Origin: Bog-159 sp049511415
Lineage (GTDB): Bacteria; Acidobacteriota; Terriglobia; Bryobacterales; Bryobacteraceae
Direction of reading: 5' to 3'
Assembly: GCA_049511415.1 (NCBI GenBank)
Contig: JBEKYC010000010.1
Coordinates: forward strand, 62,001-126,000
DNA length: 64,000 nt
Under the pieces are notes generated by a model. That model saw only the letters and a program-made list of their open reading frames with translations, did not search any database and had not been told where the DNA came from. The translations under genes were made by a program, and so were the position numbers. This document shows, piece by piece, positions 8,987 through 17,643 of this stretch (its first letter is position 1; the number at the start of each line of letters is the position of its first letter).

Positions 8987-9650
8987 AGTATCGAACCTCA
9001 CCAAGGAATACCCCACACCCCAAGGCCCGCTTTCTATCCTCTCCGGCGTTTCGTTCCGGCTGCAGCGCGGCGATGCGGCGGCCATCATGGGGCCTTCCGG
9101 TTCAGGCAAGAGCACGCTGCTCTACATACTCGGCGGATTGGAGCAGCCCACGTCGGGCACGGTGTCGCTTGACGGACGCAATCCGTATTCACTGGCCGAA
9201 AAGGAACTGGCCGCTTTCCGCAATCAATCCATCGGCTTCATCTTTCAGGATCACTGCCTGCTGCCGCAATGCTCCGTGCTGGAGAACGTGCTGGTGCCGA
9301 CGCTGGTCGCGCCCGATCCCGGCGGCTATGTGGAACGTGCGCGGGAACTGCTGGCGCAAGTCGGGTTGGGCGAACGACTGGAACATCGTCCGGCCGAGCT
9401 TTCCGGCGGTGAAAAACAGCGCGTAGCCTTGGCGCGCGCGTTGATCCGCAAGCCGCTGCTGCTGCTTTGCGACGAGCCGACCGGCAACCTGGACGAAGCT
9501 TCCGCCGGCGTGGTGGCCTCGCTGTTGCTGGAACTGCACCAGCGCCAGGAGACCATTCTGATCGTGGTGACGCACAGCACGGAGTTGGCGGCGCGCTTTC
9601 CGGCGCGTTACGAGTTGCGAAATGCGAACCTCCACCCTGCTGGCGCGTAA
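8979..9650 (+). CDS. ABC transporter ATP-binding protein (LolD/MacB-type)
   Basis: The 223-residue cytoplasmic ATPase has Walker A GPSGSGKST, Q-loop FIFQDHCLLPQ, signature LSGGEKQRVALARAL, Walker B LLLLCDEPTGNLD and H-loop VVTHS. This is the LolD/FtsE/MacB subgroup, which drives FtsX-type permeases doing mechanotransmission rather than ordinary substrate passage. It overlaps the glycosyltransferase gene upstream by 8 nt and the permease gene downstream by 29 nt, so the ATPase and permease are clearly partners. Confidence 0.95.
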   Translation: MLEVSNLTKEYPTPQGPLSILSGVSFRLQRGDAAAIMGPSGSGKSTLLYILGGLEQPTSGTVSLDGRNPYSLAEKELAAFRNQSIGFIFQDHCLLPQCSVLENVLVPTLVAPDPGGYVERARELLAQVGLGERLEHRPAELSGGEKQRVALARALIRKPLLLLCDEPTGNLDEASAGVVASLLLELHQRQETILIVVTHSTELAARFPARYELRNANLHPAGA

Positions 9651-12600
9651 CCTCAAGTGGTATTGGCGCACGAACCTGGCCGTGCTGCTGGGCGTAGCCA
9701 CCGCGGCCGCGGTATTGGGTGGCGCGCTGCTGGTGGGCGATTCGGTGCGCGCCAGCCTGCGCGACCTGGTGCTGGCGCGGTTGGGCAACACGCAGTACGT
9801 GGTCTCGCGCAACGGATTCTTCCGCCAGCAACTCGCCGCGTCGTTCGGCAACGCGTCGCCGGTCATTGCGATCAACGGCATGGTCAAGCATCCGGCGAGC
9901 GGGCGGCGCGCCTTGGGCGTCGAGATTTACGGCATGCCGGACGCGCGGGAGGTCACGCTCAGTGCCGCGCTGGCAGACGAACTGGGCGCAAAGCCCGGCG
10001 ATGCGCTGTTGATCCGCGTGGAGAAGCCCTCGGCGATTCCCCTTGAATCGCTGCACGGGCGCAAGGATGACGTCGGCAAGACTCTGCGCCTGACGCTCGG
10101 CGCAACTAAGACGCGCGAATTTTCACTAAGCCCGCAACAAGGCGACGTCCGCGCCGCATACGTGCCGCTGGCGCGACTGCAGAGGGAGTTGGGCGAAGCC
10201 GGCAAGGTCAACACGCTGCTCGTGGCCGGGCCGCCGCCTCACGATTTGGGCGCCGTGACTCTGGACGATCTCGGCATCCGGATTCGAAATTCGGCGGTAG
10301 AAACCGATAGCGCCATCATTTCCGATGCCTTGGCTGCGCGCGTTATGGCCACCGCGCAATCGCTCGGCCTCGATGCGGAACCTGTGCTGACGTACCTCGC
10401 CAACAGCATCCGCGCCAACGGCCGCGAAATCCCCTATTCCGTTGTAACCGCGATCCCTGGCCCGGCCGGCGACGGCATCCGGCTGAACCAGTGGGCCGCG
10501 CACGATCTGAATGCCAAGCCTGGCGACGAGGTGACGCTCGATTATTACGTCTGGCAATCCGACGGCCGCCTGCATACGGAAAGCGCGGCGTTCCGCCTCG
10601 CGGAGATCGTGCCAACAGTCGCCGATCCCGGCTATGCTCCCGACTATCCCGGCATCACCGAATCCAACAGCCTGCACGATTGGGACCCGCCGTTCCCCAT
10701 CGATCTGCACAAGGTCCGTCCCATCGACGAGCAATATTGGAAGCAATACCGCACCACGCCGAAAGCCTTCATCGCCCTGGCGCGCGGCCAGCAGCTCTGG
10801 GGCACGCGCTTCGGCAAGCTCACTTCGATCCGCATTACGCCGCAATCGGACGCCTTTGTCGAAGCGTTGCGCAAGTCCATCGACCCCGCGCAACTGGGCC
10901 TCACGGTCATTCCCGTGCGAGAACGCGCTCTGGCAGCTTCGCGAGGCGCCACCGATTTCGGCGAATACTTCGTCTACTTCAGCTTCTTCCTGATGGTCTC
11001 CGCGCTGCTGCTCACCGGGCTATTCTTTAAACTGGGCGTGGAGCAGCGCATGCGCGAAATCGGCGTACTGCGCGCGCTGGGTTTTTCGATGTCGAAAATC
11101 CGCGCGGTGTTTCTGCTCGAAGGCGCAGCTCTTGCCGTAATCGGCGCAATCGTGGGCTTGGCAGGCGCGCTGGCCTATGGCGAACTGATGGTGATCGGAC
11201 TGCGCACCTGGTGGGTGGACGCAGTCGGCACGCGCCTGATCACGCTGCACGCCTCACCAGTGTCACTGGCCACGGGCGCATTAGCCGGAATCGTGACCGG
11301 ACTGGCTACCATTGCCTGGACGCTGCGCAAACTGGAACCAGTCACGCCAAGAGGCCTGCTGGCAGGAGAGCAAAAACCGCGCTCACCCCAACGCGCAATA
11401 CTCATCGGCGCCATTTCAGGCGCGCTGGCAATCGCCCTGCTAGCCGCGACCCTCATGCACGCGCTGGATCAAACCGCCGGATTCTTCGGAGCCGGAACCC
11501 TGTTCCTCATCGCTGCTCTAGCCCTGCAATCTGCGCTGCTTCATCGGCGTTCATCGGTGTTCATCGGTGGCCTATTCCGCCTGGCTTTCCGCAGCGCTGC
11601 GTACAGCCCCGGCCGCAGCATCCTTTGCATCGCCCAAATCGCCTGCGCCACTTTCCTGATCGTGTCCGTAGACGCTTTCCGCCGCAGCGGCCCCTCACCG
11701 GGAACGTACGGTTACCCGCTGATGGCCGAATCGGACCTGCCTCTGATCCACGATCCCAACACCGCGACCGGGCGCGAGGCACTGAACATCCCGCCGCTCG
11801 AAGCCGTGCGCTTCGTCCCGTTCCGGCTTCGCCCCGGCGACGATGTGAGCTGCCTGAACCTGTACCAGCCGCGTAATCCGCGCATCCTGGGGGTGCCCGC
11901 CAGTTTCGAGCGCACCGCCCCCTGGCCGCTTTTGGACGCGCCACTCCCCCACGGCGCGATCCCGGCCATCGCGGATGCCAACTCCATGACCTACGTCCTA
12001 CATTTGAAACTGGGCGAAGACTTCCTGCTCGGCCAGACCCGTTACCGCATTGTGGCGGCGCTCGACGACAGCATTTTCCAAAGCGAGCTGCTGATCTCCG
12101 AAAAGAATTTCCTGCGCCTGTTTCCGGACGTGGAAGGCTATCGCTTCTTCCTGATGGACGTCTCACCCCAGAGAGCGCCGCAAGTCGCCGGCGCATTGGA
12201 GGATGCTCTGTCCGATTACGGCTTCGACGTTCAATCCACCGAAGCGCGCCTGGCCAGCTTCCATCGCGTGGAAAACACTTACCTATCGACTTTCCGCAGT
12301 CTGGGCGCGCTAGGCCTGCTGCTCGGCACTATTGGTTTAGCCGCCATCCTGCTGCGCAACGTGCTGGAGCGCCGCCGCGAATTGGCCCTGTTGCGCGCGG
12401 TGGGGTATCGTCCGCTGCACCTGGCGGTCATCGTGCTCGCGGAAAATCTGCTTCTGCTGGTTCTCGGACTGGCCACCGGCACGATCTGCGCGCTGCTGGC
12501 GATCGCGCCGGCGCTCTCGATGCGCGGCGGACGGCTCCCCATTGAATCGCTGGCCGTGTTGCTGGGGGCGGTGCTGATCACCGGCATTGCAGCTTCGCTG

Positions 12601-12657
12601 GCCGCTACCCGCGCGGCTTTGCGCTCACCGGTGTTGGCCGCACTCCGATCGGAGTAA
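9622..12657 (+). CDS. Large FtsX-type ABC permease
   Basis: The 1011-residue membrane protein has an N-terminal helix (about residues 17-37), a large periplasmic domain, an FtsX block of three helices (about 450-570), further helices near 600-690, a second periplasmic domain, and a final FtsX block (about 893-1005). The pattern is a tandem LolC/LolE or MacB permease fused in one chain, as in the ten-helix FtsX-like permeases common in Acidobacteria. It is about 200 residues longer than typical members, mostly in the first periplasmic region. It starts within the ATPase gene. Likely role: extraction of a lipid or peptide from the inner membrane, powered by the LolD-type partner. Confidence 0.92.
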   Translation: MRTSTLLARNLKWYWRTNLAVLLGVATAAAVLGGALLVGDSVRASLRDLVLARLGNTQYVVSRNGFFRQQLAASFGNASPVIAINGMVKHPASGRRALGVEIYGMPDAREVTLSAALADELGAKPGDALLIRVEKPSAIPLESLHGRKDDVGKTLRLTLGATKTREFSLSPQQGDVRAAYVPLARLQRELGEAGKVNTLLVAGPPPHDLGAVTLDDLGIRIRNSAVETDSAIISDALAARVMATAQSLGLDAEPVLTYLANSIRANGREIPYSVVTAIPGPAGDGIRLNQWAAHDLNAKPGDEVTLDYYVWQSDGRLHTESAAFRLAEIVPTVADPGYAPDYPGITESNSLHDWDPPFPIDLHKVRPIDEQYWKQYRTTPKAFIALARGQQLWGTRFGKLTSIRITPQSDAFVEALRKSIDPAQLGLTVIPVRERALAASRGATDFGEYFVYFSFFLMVSALLLTGLFFKLGVEQRMREIGVLRALGFSMSKIRAVFLLEGAALAVIGAIVGLAGALAYGELMVIGLRTWWVDAVGTRLITLHASPVSLATGALAGIVTGLATIAWTLRKLEPVTPRGLLAGEQKPRSPQRAILIGAISGALAIALLAATLMHALDQTAGFFGAGTLFLIAALALQSALLHRRSSVFIGGLFRLAFRSAAYSPGRSILCIAQIACATFLIVSVDAFRRSGPSPGTYGYPLMAESDLPLIHDPNTATGREALNIPPLEAVRFVPFRLRPGDDVSCLNLYQPRNPRILGVPASFERTAPWPLLDAPLPHGAIPAIADANSMTYVLHLKLGEDFLLGQTRYRIVAALDDSIFQSELLISEKNFLRLFPDVEGYRFFLMDVSPQRAPQVAGALEDALSDYGFDVQSTEARLASFHRVENTYLSTFRSLGALGLLLGTIGLAAILLRNVLERRRELALLRAVGYRPLHLAVIVLAENLLLLVLGLATGTICALLAIAPALSMRGGRLPIESLAVLLGAVLITGIAASLAATRAALRSPVLAALRSE

Positions 12658-12665
12658 GCTGGATC

Positions 12666-13865
12666 ATGCGCCGTCTCCTGCTCAGTCTTACGTGCCTTCT
12701 CGCAATCGCTTGGGCGGAGGACTGGCCGCAATGGCGCGGCCCGAATCGCGACGGCGTGGCCGCCAACTTCATAGAGCCCAAAACCTGGCCGGAAAAGCTG
12801 ACGCTCAAATGGAAGGTGACGGTGGGCCAAGGTCACTCGTCGCCCGTGGTGTCCGGCGGCAAGCTCTACATCCACACGCGCCAGGGTGACCGCGAAGTGG
12901 TCTCAGCCTTGCGTCCGGAAGACGGCACAACCGTCTGGCAGCAAGGTTACGCCGAGCCGTACACCATGAATCCCGCCGCCACCAGTCACGGCAAAGGCGT
13001 GAAGTCGACGCCCGTGGTCGCCGACGGCCGCATCTTCACCTTCGGCATCAATGGCACGCTCTCGGCCTTCGACGCTGCGACCGGAAAGCCGCAATGGCGC
13101 AAGGAATTTGGCTCGCCCGATTTCGGCGTCGCCACCTCGCCGGTGTTCGACCATGGCCTGGTAATCGTGCACGTCGGCGGCAACACGCAAGGCGCGCTCA
13201 CCGCCTTCGATGCCGCCACGGGCGCCGAGAAGTGGAGTTGGAAAGGCGACAGTCCGGCGTACGCATCGCCCATCATCGTGGACCTGGCTGGAACGCGCCA
13301 GGTAGTCACGCAGAGCCGCGACAACATCATTGGCGTTTCGGCCGCCACCGGCGAACTACTCTGGAAAATACCTTTCAAGACGGTCTACGAGCAGAACATC
13401 GTCACGCCGGTGTTGTATCGCGACACGCTCATATTCACGGGCATAGGCAATCCCATCATGGGCGTCAAGGTGCAGAAGCATGGCGCCCAATGGACCACCG
13501 AGACTGTCTGGGCCAACAAAGACATCTCCATGTACATGAGTTCGCCGGTCGTGAGCGGCGATCTGCTCTACGGCTTTTCCGAGCGCAAGCGCGGCCAGTT
13601 CTTCTGCTTGAAGCCCGGCGACGGCACAACCGTCTGGACATCGGAAGGCCGCCAGGCCGATAGCGCCGCCATCGTGGCCGCCAGTTCGGTGCTGCTGATT
13701 CTGACGCCCGACGCCACCCTGACGGTCGCCCGGCAGACCGACAAATCGTTCGAGGTGCTGCGCAAGTACACCGTCGCCGATAGCCCCACCTGGGCGCATC
13801 CGGTGGTGATGGGCCGCGGCATCCTGATTAAAGACGCTACCACGCTGGCGCTGTGGGAGCCATAA
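12666..13865 (+). CDS. Secreted PQQ-like beta-propeller protein A
   Basis: A signal peptide (MRRLLLSLTCLLAIAWA) leads into WPQWRGPNRDG, the standard opening of acidobacterial and planctomycetal PQQ-like propellers. Repeated tryptophan docking motifs such as ALRPEDGTTVWQQ, AFDAATGKPQWRKE and VSAATGELLWKIPF mark six or seven blades across 399 residues. There are no quinoprotein dehydrogenase catalytic residues that I can identify, so it is more likely a binding or scaffold protein than an alcohol dehydrogenase. It starts 8 nt after the permease gene and its TAA overlaps the ATG of a paralogue, placing both at the end of the 5.2-15.1 kb run. Confidence 0.88.
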   Translation: MRRLLLSLTCLLAIAWAEDWPQWRGPNRDGVAANFIEPKTWPEKLTLKWKVTVGQGHSSPVVSGGKLYIHTRQGDREVVSALRPEDGTTVWQQGYAEPYTMNPAATSHGKGVKSTPVVADGRIFTFGINGTLSAFDAATGKPQWRKEFGSPDFGVATSPVFDHGLVIVHVGGNTQGALTAFDAATGAEKWSWKGDSPAYASPIIVDLAGTRQVVTQSRDNIIGVSAATGELLWKIPFKTVYEQNIVTPVLYRDTLIFTGIGNPIMGVKVQKHGAQWTTETVWANKDISMYMSSPVVSGDLLYGFSERKRGQFFCLKPGDGTTVWTSEGRQADSAAIVAASSVLLILTPDATLTVARQTDKSFEVLRKYTVADSPTWAHPVVMGRGILIKDATTLALWEP

Positions 13866-15085
13866 TGCGAATTCTTGCCGCGCTGCTGCTATGCGCCGCC
13901 GCGCAGGCCGCCTCGCTAGAATGGCCGCAGTTCGCCGGTCCGCATCGCAACTTCACCTCCGACGCGCAAGGCTTGGCCAATACCTGGCCGGCTTCCGGAC
14001 CGAAGCGCCTGTGGAGCCGCGACCTGGGCGAAGGCTATTCGGGCATCGCCGTGGATGGCGCGGTGCTCTACACCATGTATCGCCGCGGCTCCGACGAGGT
14101 CACGCTGGCCGCCGCCACGGCTACCGGCAAGACCATCTGGGAATACACGGAAAACGCGTCATTCCGCAGCGGCATGGCCATGGAAAACGGCTCCGGCCCG
14201 CATGCCACGCCCCTGATTACCCCCGACTCAGTTTATGCAGTCGGCATCCTGGCGCACCTGGTCTGCCTGGATAAAGCTACCGGCAAAGTCCGCTGGTCGC
14301 ACGATCTCTGGCGCGAGTACAACGGCACGGAGATGGATCGCGGCTATTCCGGCAGCCCCATCGCGTGGAAAAACACCATCGTTATGAAAGTCGGCGGCGC
14401 GGGTCACGCGCTGATGGCCTTCGACCAGAAAGACGGCCGCGTGGTGTGGCAGAAGCAGGATTTCCGGAACTCGCCCTCTTCCCCGGTGATCATCAACGTG
14501 GATGGCCAGGATCAACTGGTGGCCGCCATGAGCGACGATATCATCGGGCTCAATCCGGATTCGGGCGACCTGCTCTGGAAGTATCCGCATTCCACAAGTT
14601 GGGGACTGAACATCGGGCTGCCATTGTGGACCGCGGACAATACTCTGTTCGTCTCGTCGGCCTATAACGGTGGCGCGGTGGCGCTCGAACTGCACGTCGC
14701 CAACGGCAAGACGCAGGTGAAAGAACGCTGGCACAGCAACCGCATGCGCGTGCATATCGGGAACCTGTTGCGGGTGGGCGATACACTCTACGGATCGAGC
14801 GGCGATTTCGGACCGGCGCCGCTGACTGCACTCGACGCCAAAACAGGCAACCTGCTATGGCAGGACCGGTCGTTCCCGAAAGCTACATTTCTGTATGCGG
14901 ACGGCAAGCTGATCGCGGTCGACGAGGATGGCAATCTCTCGCTAGCCACAGTCTCGCCCGCCGGTCTGAAGGTGCTCTCGCGCGTGGCGCTGTTGCGCAG
15001 CAATGCCTGGACCGCGCCGTCGCTGGCGGGCACCGTCCTTTACGTGCGCGACCGCCACAGCCTCATGGCGCTGGACTTGCGCTGA
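13865..15085 (+). CDS. Secreted PQQ-like beta-propeller protein B
   Basis: The 406-residue paralogue of the preceding gene has signal peptide MRILAALLLCAAAQAAS, opening LEWPQFAGPHRNFTSD, and blades such as ATGKTIWEYTEN, KATGKVRWSHDL, FDQKDGRVVWQKQ and DSGDLLWKYP. The start is the ATG in a TAATG overlap with gene A. Sequence similarity between A and B is modest, so the duplication is old. Two extracytoplasmic propellers following an export machine suggest they handle or sense the exported product, although they could also be an unrelated passenger pair. Confidence 0.88.
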   Translation: MRILAALLLCAAAQAASLEWPQFAGPHRNFTSDAQGLANTWPASGPKRLWSRDLGEGYSGIAVDGAVLYTMYRRGSDEVTLAAATATGKTIWEYTENASFRSGMAMENGSGPHATPLITPDSVYAVGILAHLVCLDKATGKVRWSHDLWREYNGTEMDRGYSGSPIAWKNTIVMKVGGAGHALMAFDQKDGRVVWQKQDFRNSPSSPVIINVDGQDQLVAAMSDDIIGLNPDSGDLLWKYPHSTSWGLNIGLPLWTADNTLFVSSAYNGGAVALELHVANGKTQVKERWHSNRMRVHIGNLLRVGDTLYGSSGDFGPAPLTALDAKTGNLLWQDRSFPKATFLYADGKLIAVDEDGNLSLATVSPAGLKVLSRVALLRSNAWTAPSLAGTVLYVRDRHSLMALDLR

Positions 15086-15138
15086 GCGGGAACAGTTGGC
15101 CAGCCCTCTGCGTATCTATAGGCGAGCGAGGTGACCGA

Positions 15139-15453
15139 ATGTTTTGCACGCGATGTGGCGGCGAGATCGACGAAAAGGCGCGCTATTGTCCGCAGTGCGG
15201 ACAGGGCACGAAGCTGGCGGAGGCGGCGGCCAATCCGTACGCACATCCGAAGCTGGCGCTCGACACGGAGAACAAGAAGGTCGCGGGCGTGTGTGCGGGC
15301 TTCGCGCGCTACATGGGCGTGGACGCGCTGCCCATCCGCATTATCTGGCTGGCGCTGGCGCTCGGCGCGGGGGTTGGATTTGTGGCGTACCTGGTGGCGT
15401 GGATTCTGATGCCCCGTGATGATGCCCCGCGTACGGCGATCACGCAGACGTGA
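15139..15453 (+). CDS. Zinc-ribbon PspC-domain membrane protein
   Basis: The 104-residue protein has an N-terminal zinc ribbon (CTRCGGEIDEKARYCPQCG, two CxxC pairs) followed by a PspC domain (NKKVAGVCAGFARYMGVDAL and a single membrane helix ending VAWILMPR). PspC proteins sit in the inner membrane and take part in envelope-stress responses. ATG 15139 follows a GAGGTG ribosome-binding site at 5 nt. It could be read through from the propeller genes but has its own leader. Confidence 0.88.
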   Translation: MFCTRCGGEIDEKARYCPQCGQGTKLAEAAANPYAHPKLALDTENKKVAGVCAGFARYMGVDALPIRIIWLALALGAGVGFVAYLVAWILMPRDDAPRTAITQT

Positions 15454-15460
15454 GCGCCGC

Positions 15461-15781
15461 TCAGCCGCCTGGCTGCTTCGTCAGGAATTGGTCCATCGCG
15501 GATACCAACGCCTCGATACGTTCGCCCAACTGGCCGTCGGCAGCACGCGATTCCTCGGCCAGCAGAGTAATCTTCTTATTGGTTTCATCCGCGAGCCGGC
15601 TGATGGCATGGTTCGTTTCCGCGATCTTCACGGTAAGGTCGTTCACACGAACCGATAGCTCGTTGATCTGCCGCTGCGTATCCCGCCAGATCTGGCGATT
15701 CTCCTCACGGTCCTTCCGGCGCTCTTCGGCCCAACCGGCCATGTCGCGCTCGATGCTCTCGTACCACCCTTCCGCGTTCAT
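15461..15781 (-). CDS. Small coiled-coil protein, copy 2
   Basis: The 106-residue, highly charged protein is predicted to be almost all helix with heptad repeats. The blocks AEERRKDREENRQIWRDTQR and GERIEALVSAM are nearly identical in the gene just upstream, so the two arose by tandem duplication. The genes overlap as ATGA (15778-15781). I do not recognise a function; the TolA/phage tail-fibre-like coiled-coil look is generic. Confidence 0.75.
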   Translation of the reverse strand: MNAEGWYESIERDMAGWAEERRKDREENRQIWRDTQRQINELSVRVNDLTVKIAETNHAISRLADETNKKITLLAEESRAADGQLGERIEALVSAMDQFLTKQPGG

Positions 15782-16092
15782 GGCTGCTTCGTCAGGAATT
15801 GCCCCATCGCGGATACCAACGCCTCGATCCGTTCACCCAATCGCCGGTCTGCGGCACGCGACTCCTCCGCTAGGCGGTCGATGCGCTCACCCAGTTGCAA
15901 GTCCGCCGCGCGAGTCTCTTCGGCGAGACGCGTGATGGCATCGTTAGTGTCCGCGATCTTGCGGCTTAGCTCGTTGATCTGTCGCTGCGTGTCCCGCCAA
16001 ATCTGGCGGTTCTCCTCGCGATCCTTGCGGCGCTCCTCCGCCAGTCCGGCCGTCACGTGCTCGATCCTCTCAAACCGCTCATCAATGGTCAT
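15778..16092 (-). CDS. Small coiled-coil protein, copy 1
   Basis: The 104-residue paralogue of the following gene shares the central IWRDTQRQINEL block, and has a 14-residue internal duplication (LGERIDRLAEESRAAD/LGERIEAL). It starts 12 nt after the thiC stop and is probably carried on the thiC transcript. No enzymatic motif is visible. Such proteins may form rods or bind a larger partner; the role is unknown. Confidence 0.75.
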   Translation of the reverse strand: MTIDERFERIEHVTAGLAEERRKDREENRQIWRDTQRQINELSRKIADTNDAITRLAEETRAADLQLGERIDRLAEESRAADRRLGERIEALVSAMGQFLTKQP

Positions 16093-16104
16093 TGGCCAGC
16101 CCGC

Positions 16105-17472
16105 CTAACTCGCGCCCGCAATCTGCACGATGGCTTCCGCTTCCTCCGCCGTGAACTCCTCCACCTTGGCCGAGATATTCATCGAACAGAACTTCGGTCC
16201 GCACATCGAACAGAAGTGCGCGTCCTTGAAGCCCTCTTCCGGCAGCGTCTCGTCGTGCATGGCGCGGGCCGTTTCCGGATCGAGCGACAATTCGAACTGC
16301 CGCTTCCAGTCGAAGCGATAGCGCGCGCGCGACAGTTCGTCGTCGCGGTCGCGGGCGCCCGGACGATGCCGTGCAATATCCGCCGCGTGCGCCGCGATCT
16401 TATAGGCAATGATGCCGGCCTTCACGTCCTCGCGGTTGGGCAGCCCCAAGTGCTCCTTAGGCGTGACATAGCACAGCATGGAAGCGCCATACCAGCCGAT
16501 CATGGCCGCGCCGATGGCTGAAGTGATGTGGTCGTAGCCCGGCGCGAAATCCGTCACCAGCGGCCCCAGCGTATAGAAGGGCGCCTCGTAGCACATCTCC
16601 TTTTCCTTCTCCACCTGCATCGCGATCTGGTCCATGGGGATGTGGCCCGGACCCTCGATCATCACCTGCACATCGAACTCCCAGGCGCGCCGGGTCAGTT
16701 CGCCCAACGTCTTCAACTCCGCGAACTGCGCTTCGTCGCTGGCGTCGGCCACGCTGCCCGGACGCAGCCCATCGCCCAGCGAAAAGCTCACATCATATTT
16801 CTGGAAGATCTTGCAGATCTCGTCGAAATGCTCGTAGAGCATGTTCTGGCGATGATTCTTCACCATCCACTCGGCCAGAATGGAGCCGCCGCGGCTGACG
16901 ATGCCCGTGATGCGGCGCGCCGTCAGCGGAATGTGCTGCACCAGCACGCCGGCATGGATGGTCATGTAATCCACACCCTGCGCGGCCTGTTCTTCGATCA
17001 CTTCCAGCATGATCGACGCGCTCAAATCCTCCAGCCGGCGCACGCGCGAGAGCGCCTCGTAAATCGGCACGGTGCCGATGGGCACGGGCGAAGCGTCGAT
17101 AATCGCTTGCCGGATGCGCGGGATATCGCCTCCGGTCGAGAGATCCATCACCGTGTCCGCGCCGTATTTTACGGAGTAGTTCAGCTTCGCCAGCTCTTCA
17201 TCGATATCCGAAGTCACCGCGGAGTTGCCGATATTGGCGTTGATCTTGCACTTGGAAGCGACGCCGATGGCCATCGGCTCCAGGTTCATGTGGCGAATGT
17301 TCGCGGGAATGATCATGCGGCCGCGCGCCACCTCCGCGCGAACCTGTTCCGCCGGCAGGCTTTCCCGCCGGGCCACATATTCCATTTCCCCCGTGATCAC
17401 GCCCCGCCGGGCGTAGTGCATCTGCGTACGGACAGAGTCGTTTTCGCGTGCAGCTATCCAGTCTTTGCGCAT
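16105..17472 (-). CDS. thiC: Phosphomethylpyrimidine synthase ThiC
   Basis: This is the radical-SAM enzyme that rearranges aminoimidazole ribotide to HMP phosphate in thiamine synthesis. The 455-residue protein shows NIRHMNLEPMAIG, KINANIGNSAV, GADTVMDLSTGGDI, GPGHIPMDQI, and the C-terminal CSMCGPKFCSM cluster motif (CxxCx4C) that binds the [4Fe-4S] cluster. It is the short ThiC form without the extended N-terminal domain, common outside proteobacteria. I found no TPP riboswitch in the 57 bases up to the next gene. No other thiamine gene is nearby. Confidence 0.96.
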   Translation of the reverse strand: MRKDWIAARENDSVRTQMHYARRGVITGEMEYVARRESLPAEQVRAEVARGRMIIPANIRHMNLEPMAIGVASKCKINANIGNSAVTSDIDEELAKLNYSVKYGADTVMDLSTGGDIPRIRQAIIDASPVPIGTVPIYEALSRVRRLEDLSASIMLEVIEEQAAQGVDYMTIHAGVLVQHIPLTARRITGIVSRGGSILAEWMVKNHRQNMLYEHFDEICKIFQKYDVSFSLGDGLRPGSVADASDEAQFAELKTLGELTRRAWEFDVQVMIEGPGHIPMDQIAMQVEKEKEMCYEAPFYTLGPLVTDFAPGYDHITSAIGAAMIGWYGASMLCYVTPKEHLGLPNREDVKAGIIAYKIAAHAADIARHRPGARDRDDELSRARYRFDWKRQFELSLDPETARAMHDETLPEEGFKDAHFCSMCGPKFCSMNISAKVEEFTAEEAEAIVQIAGAS

Positions 17473-17529
17473 GTGTGGGTCCTCGGGTGCCGGGTACGAG
17501 GTGCTGGGCCGGAGCCCAGCACCGGAAAG

Positions 17530-17589
17530 CTACTTCTTCTTCTTGGGCTTTTTGACTTCTTTGTTGCCTTTATCCCTGCTTTTTGCCAT
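17530..17589 (-). CDS. 19-residue basic peptide (MAKSRDKGNKEVKKPKKKK)
   Basis: A 20-codon reading frame encodes a Lys-rich peptide that starts MAKSRDKGNKEVKKPK. A TATAAT hexamer sits exactly six bases before the ATG, so transcription would start at or next to the start codon. From memory, similar short annotated proteins beginning MAK..NKE.KKPKK occur in many bacteria, but I cannot check that here. The charge pattern suggests nucleic-acid or ribosome binding. It lies 57 nt upstream of thiC on the same strand. Confidence 0.6.
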   Translation of the reverse strand: MAKSRDKGNKEVKKPKKKK

Positions 17590-17595
17590 ACCCGA

Positions 17596-17601
17596 ATTAT
17601 A
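17596..17601 (-). promoter_or_regulatory. -10 element for the 19-residue peptide
   Basis: Perfect TATAAT with a 6-nt spacer to the ATG at 17589. This geometry predicts a leaderless transcript. Confidence 0.6.
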
Positions 17602-17643
17602 CTCGCTAAAACAGGAGGCTGGGCTTCCGAGGATGAGGAAGGC

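Noticed and set aside
17473..17640. TPP riboswitch upstream of thiC
   Set aside because: The region lacks CTGAGA and the other conserved thi-box cores; a small peptide gene and a self-complementary GTGCTGGGC stretch are there instead.
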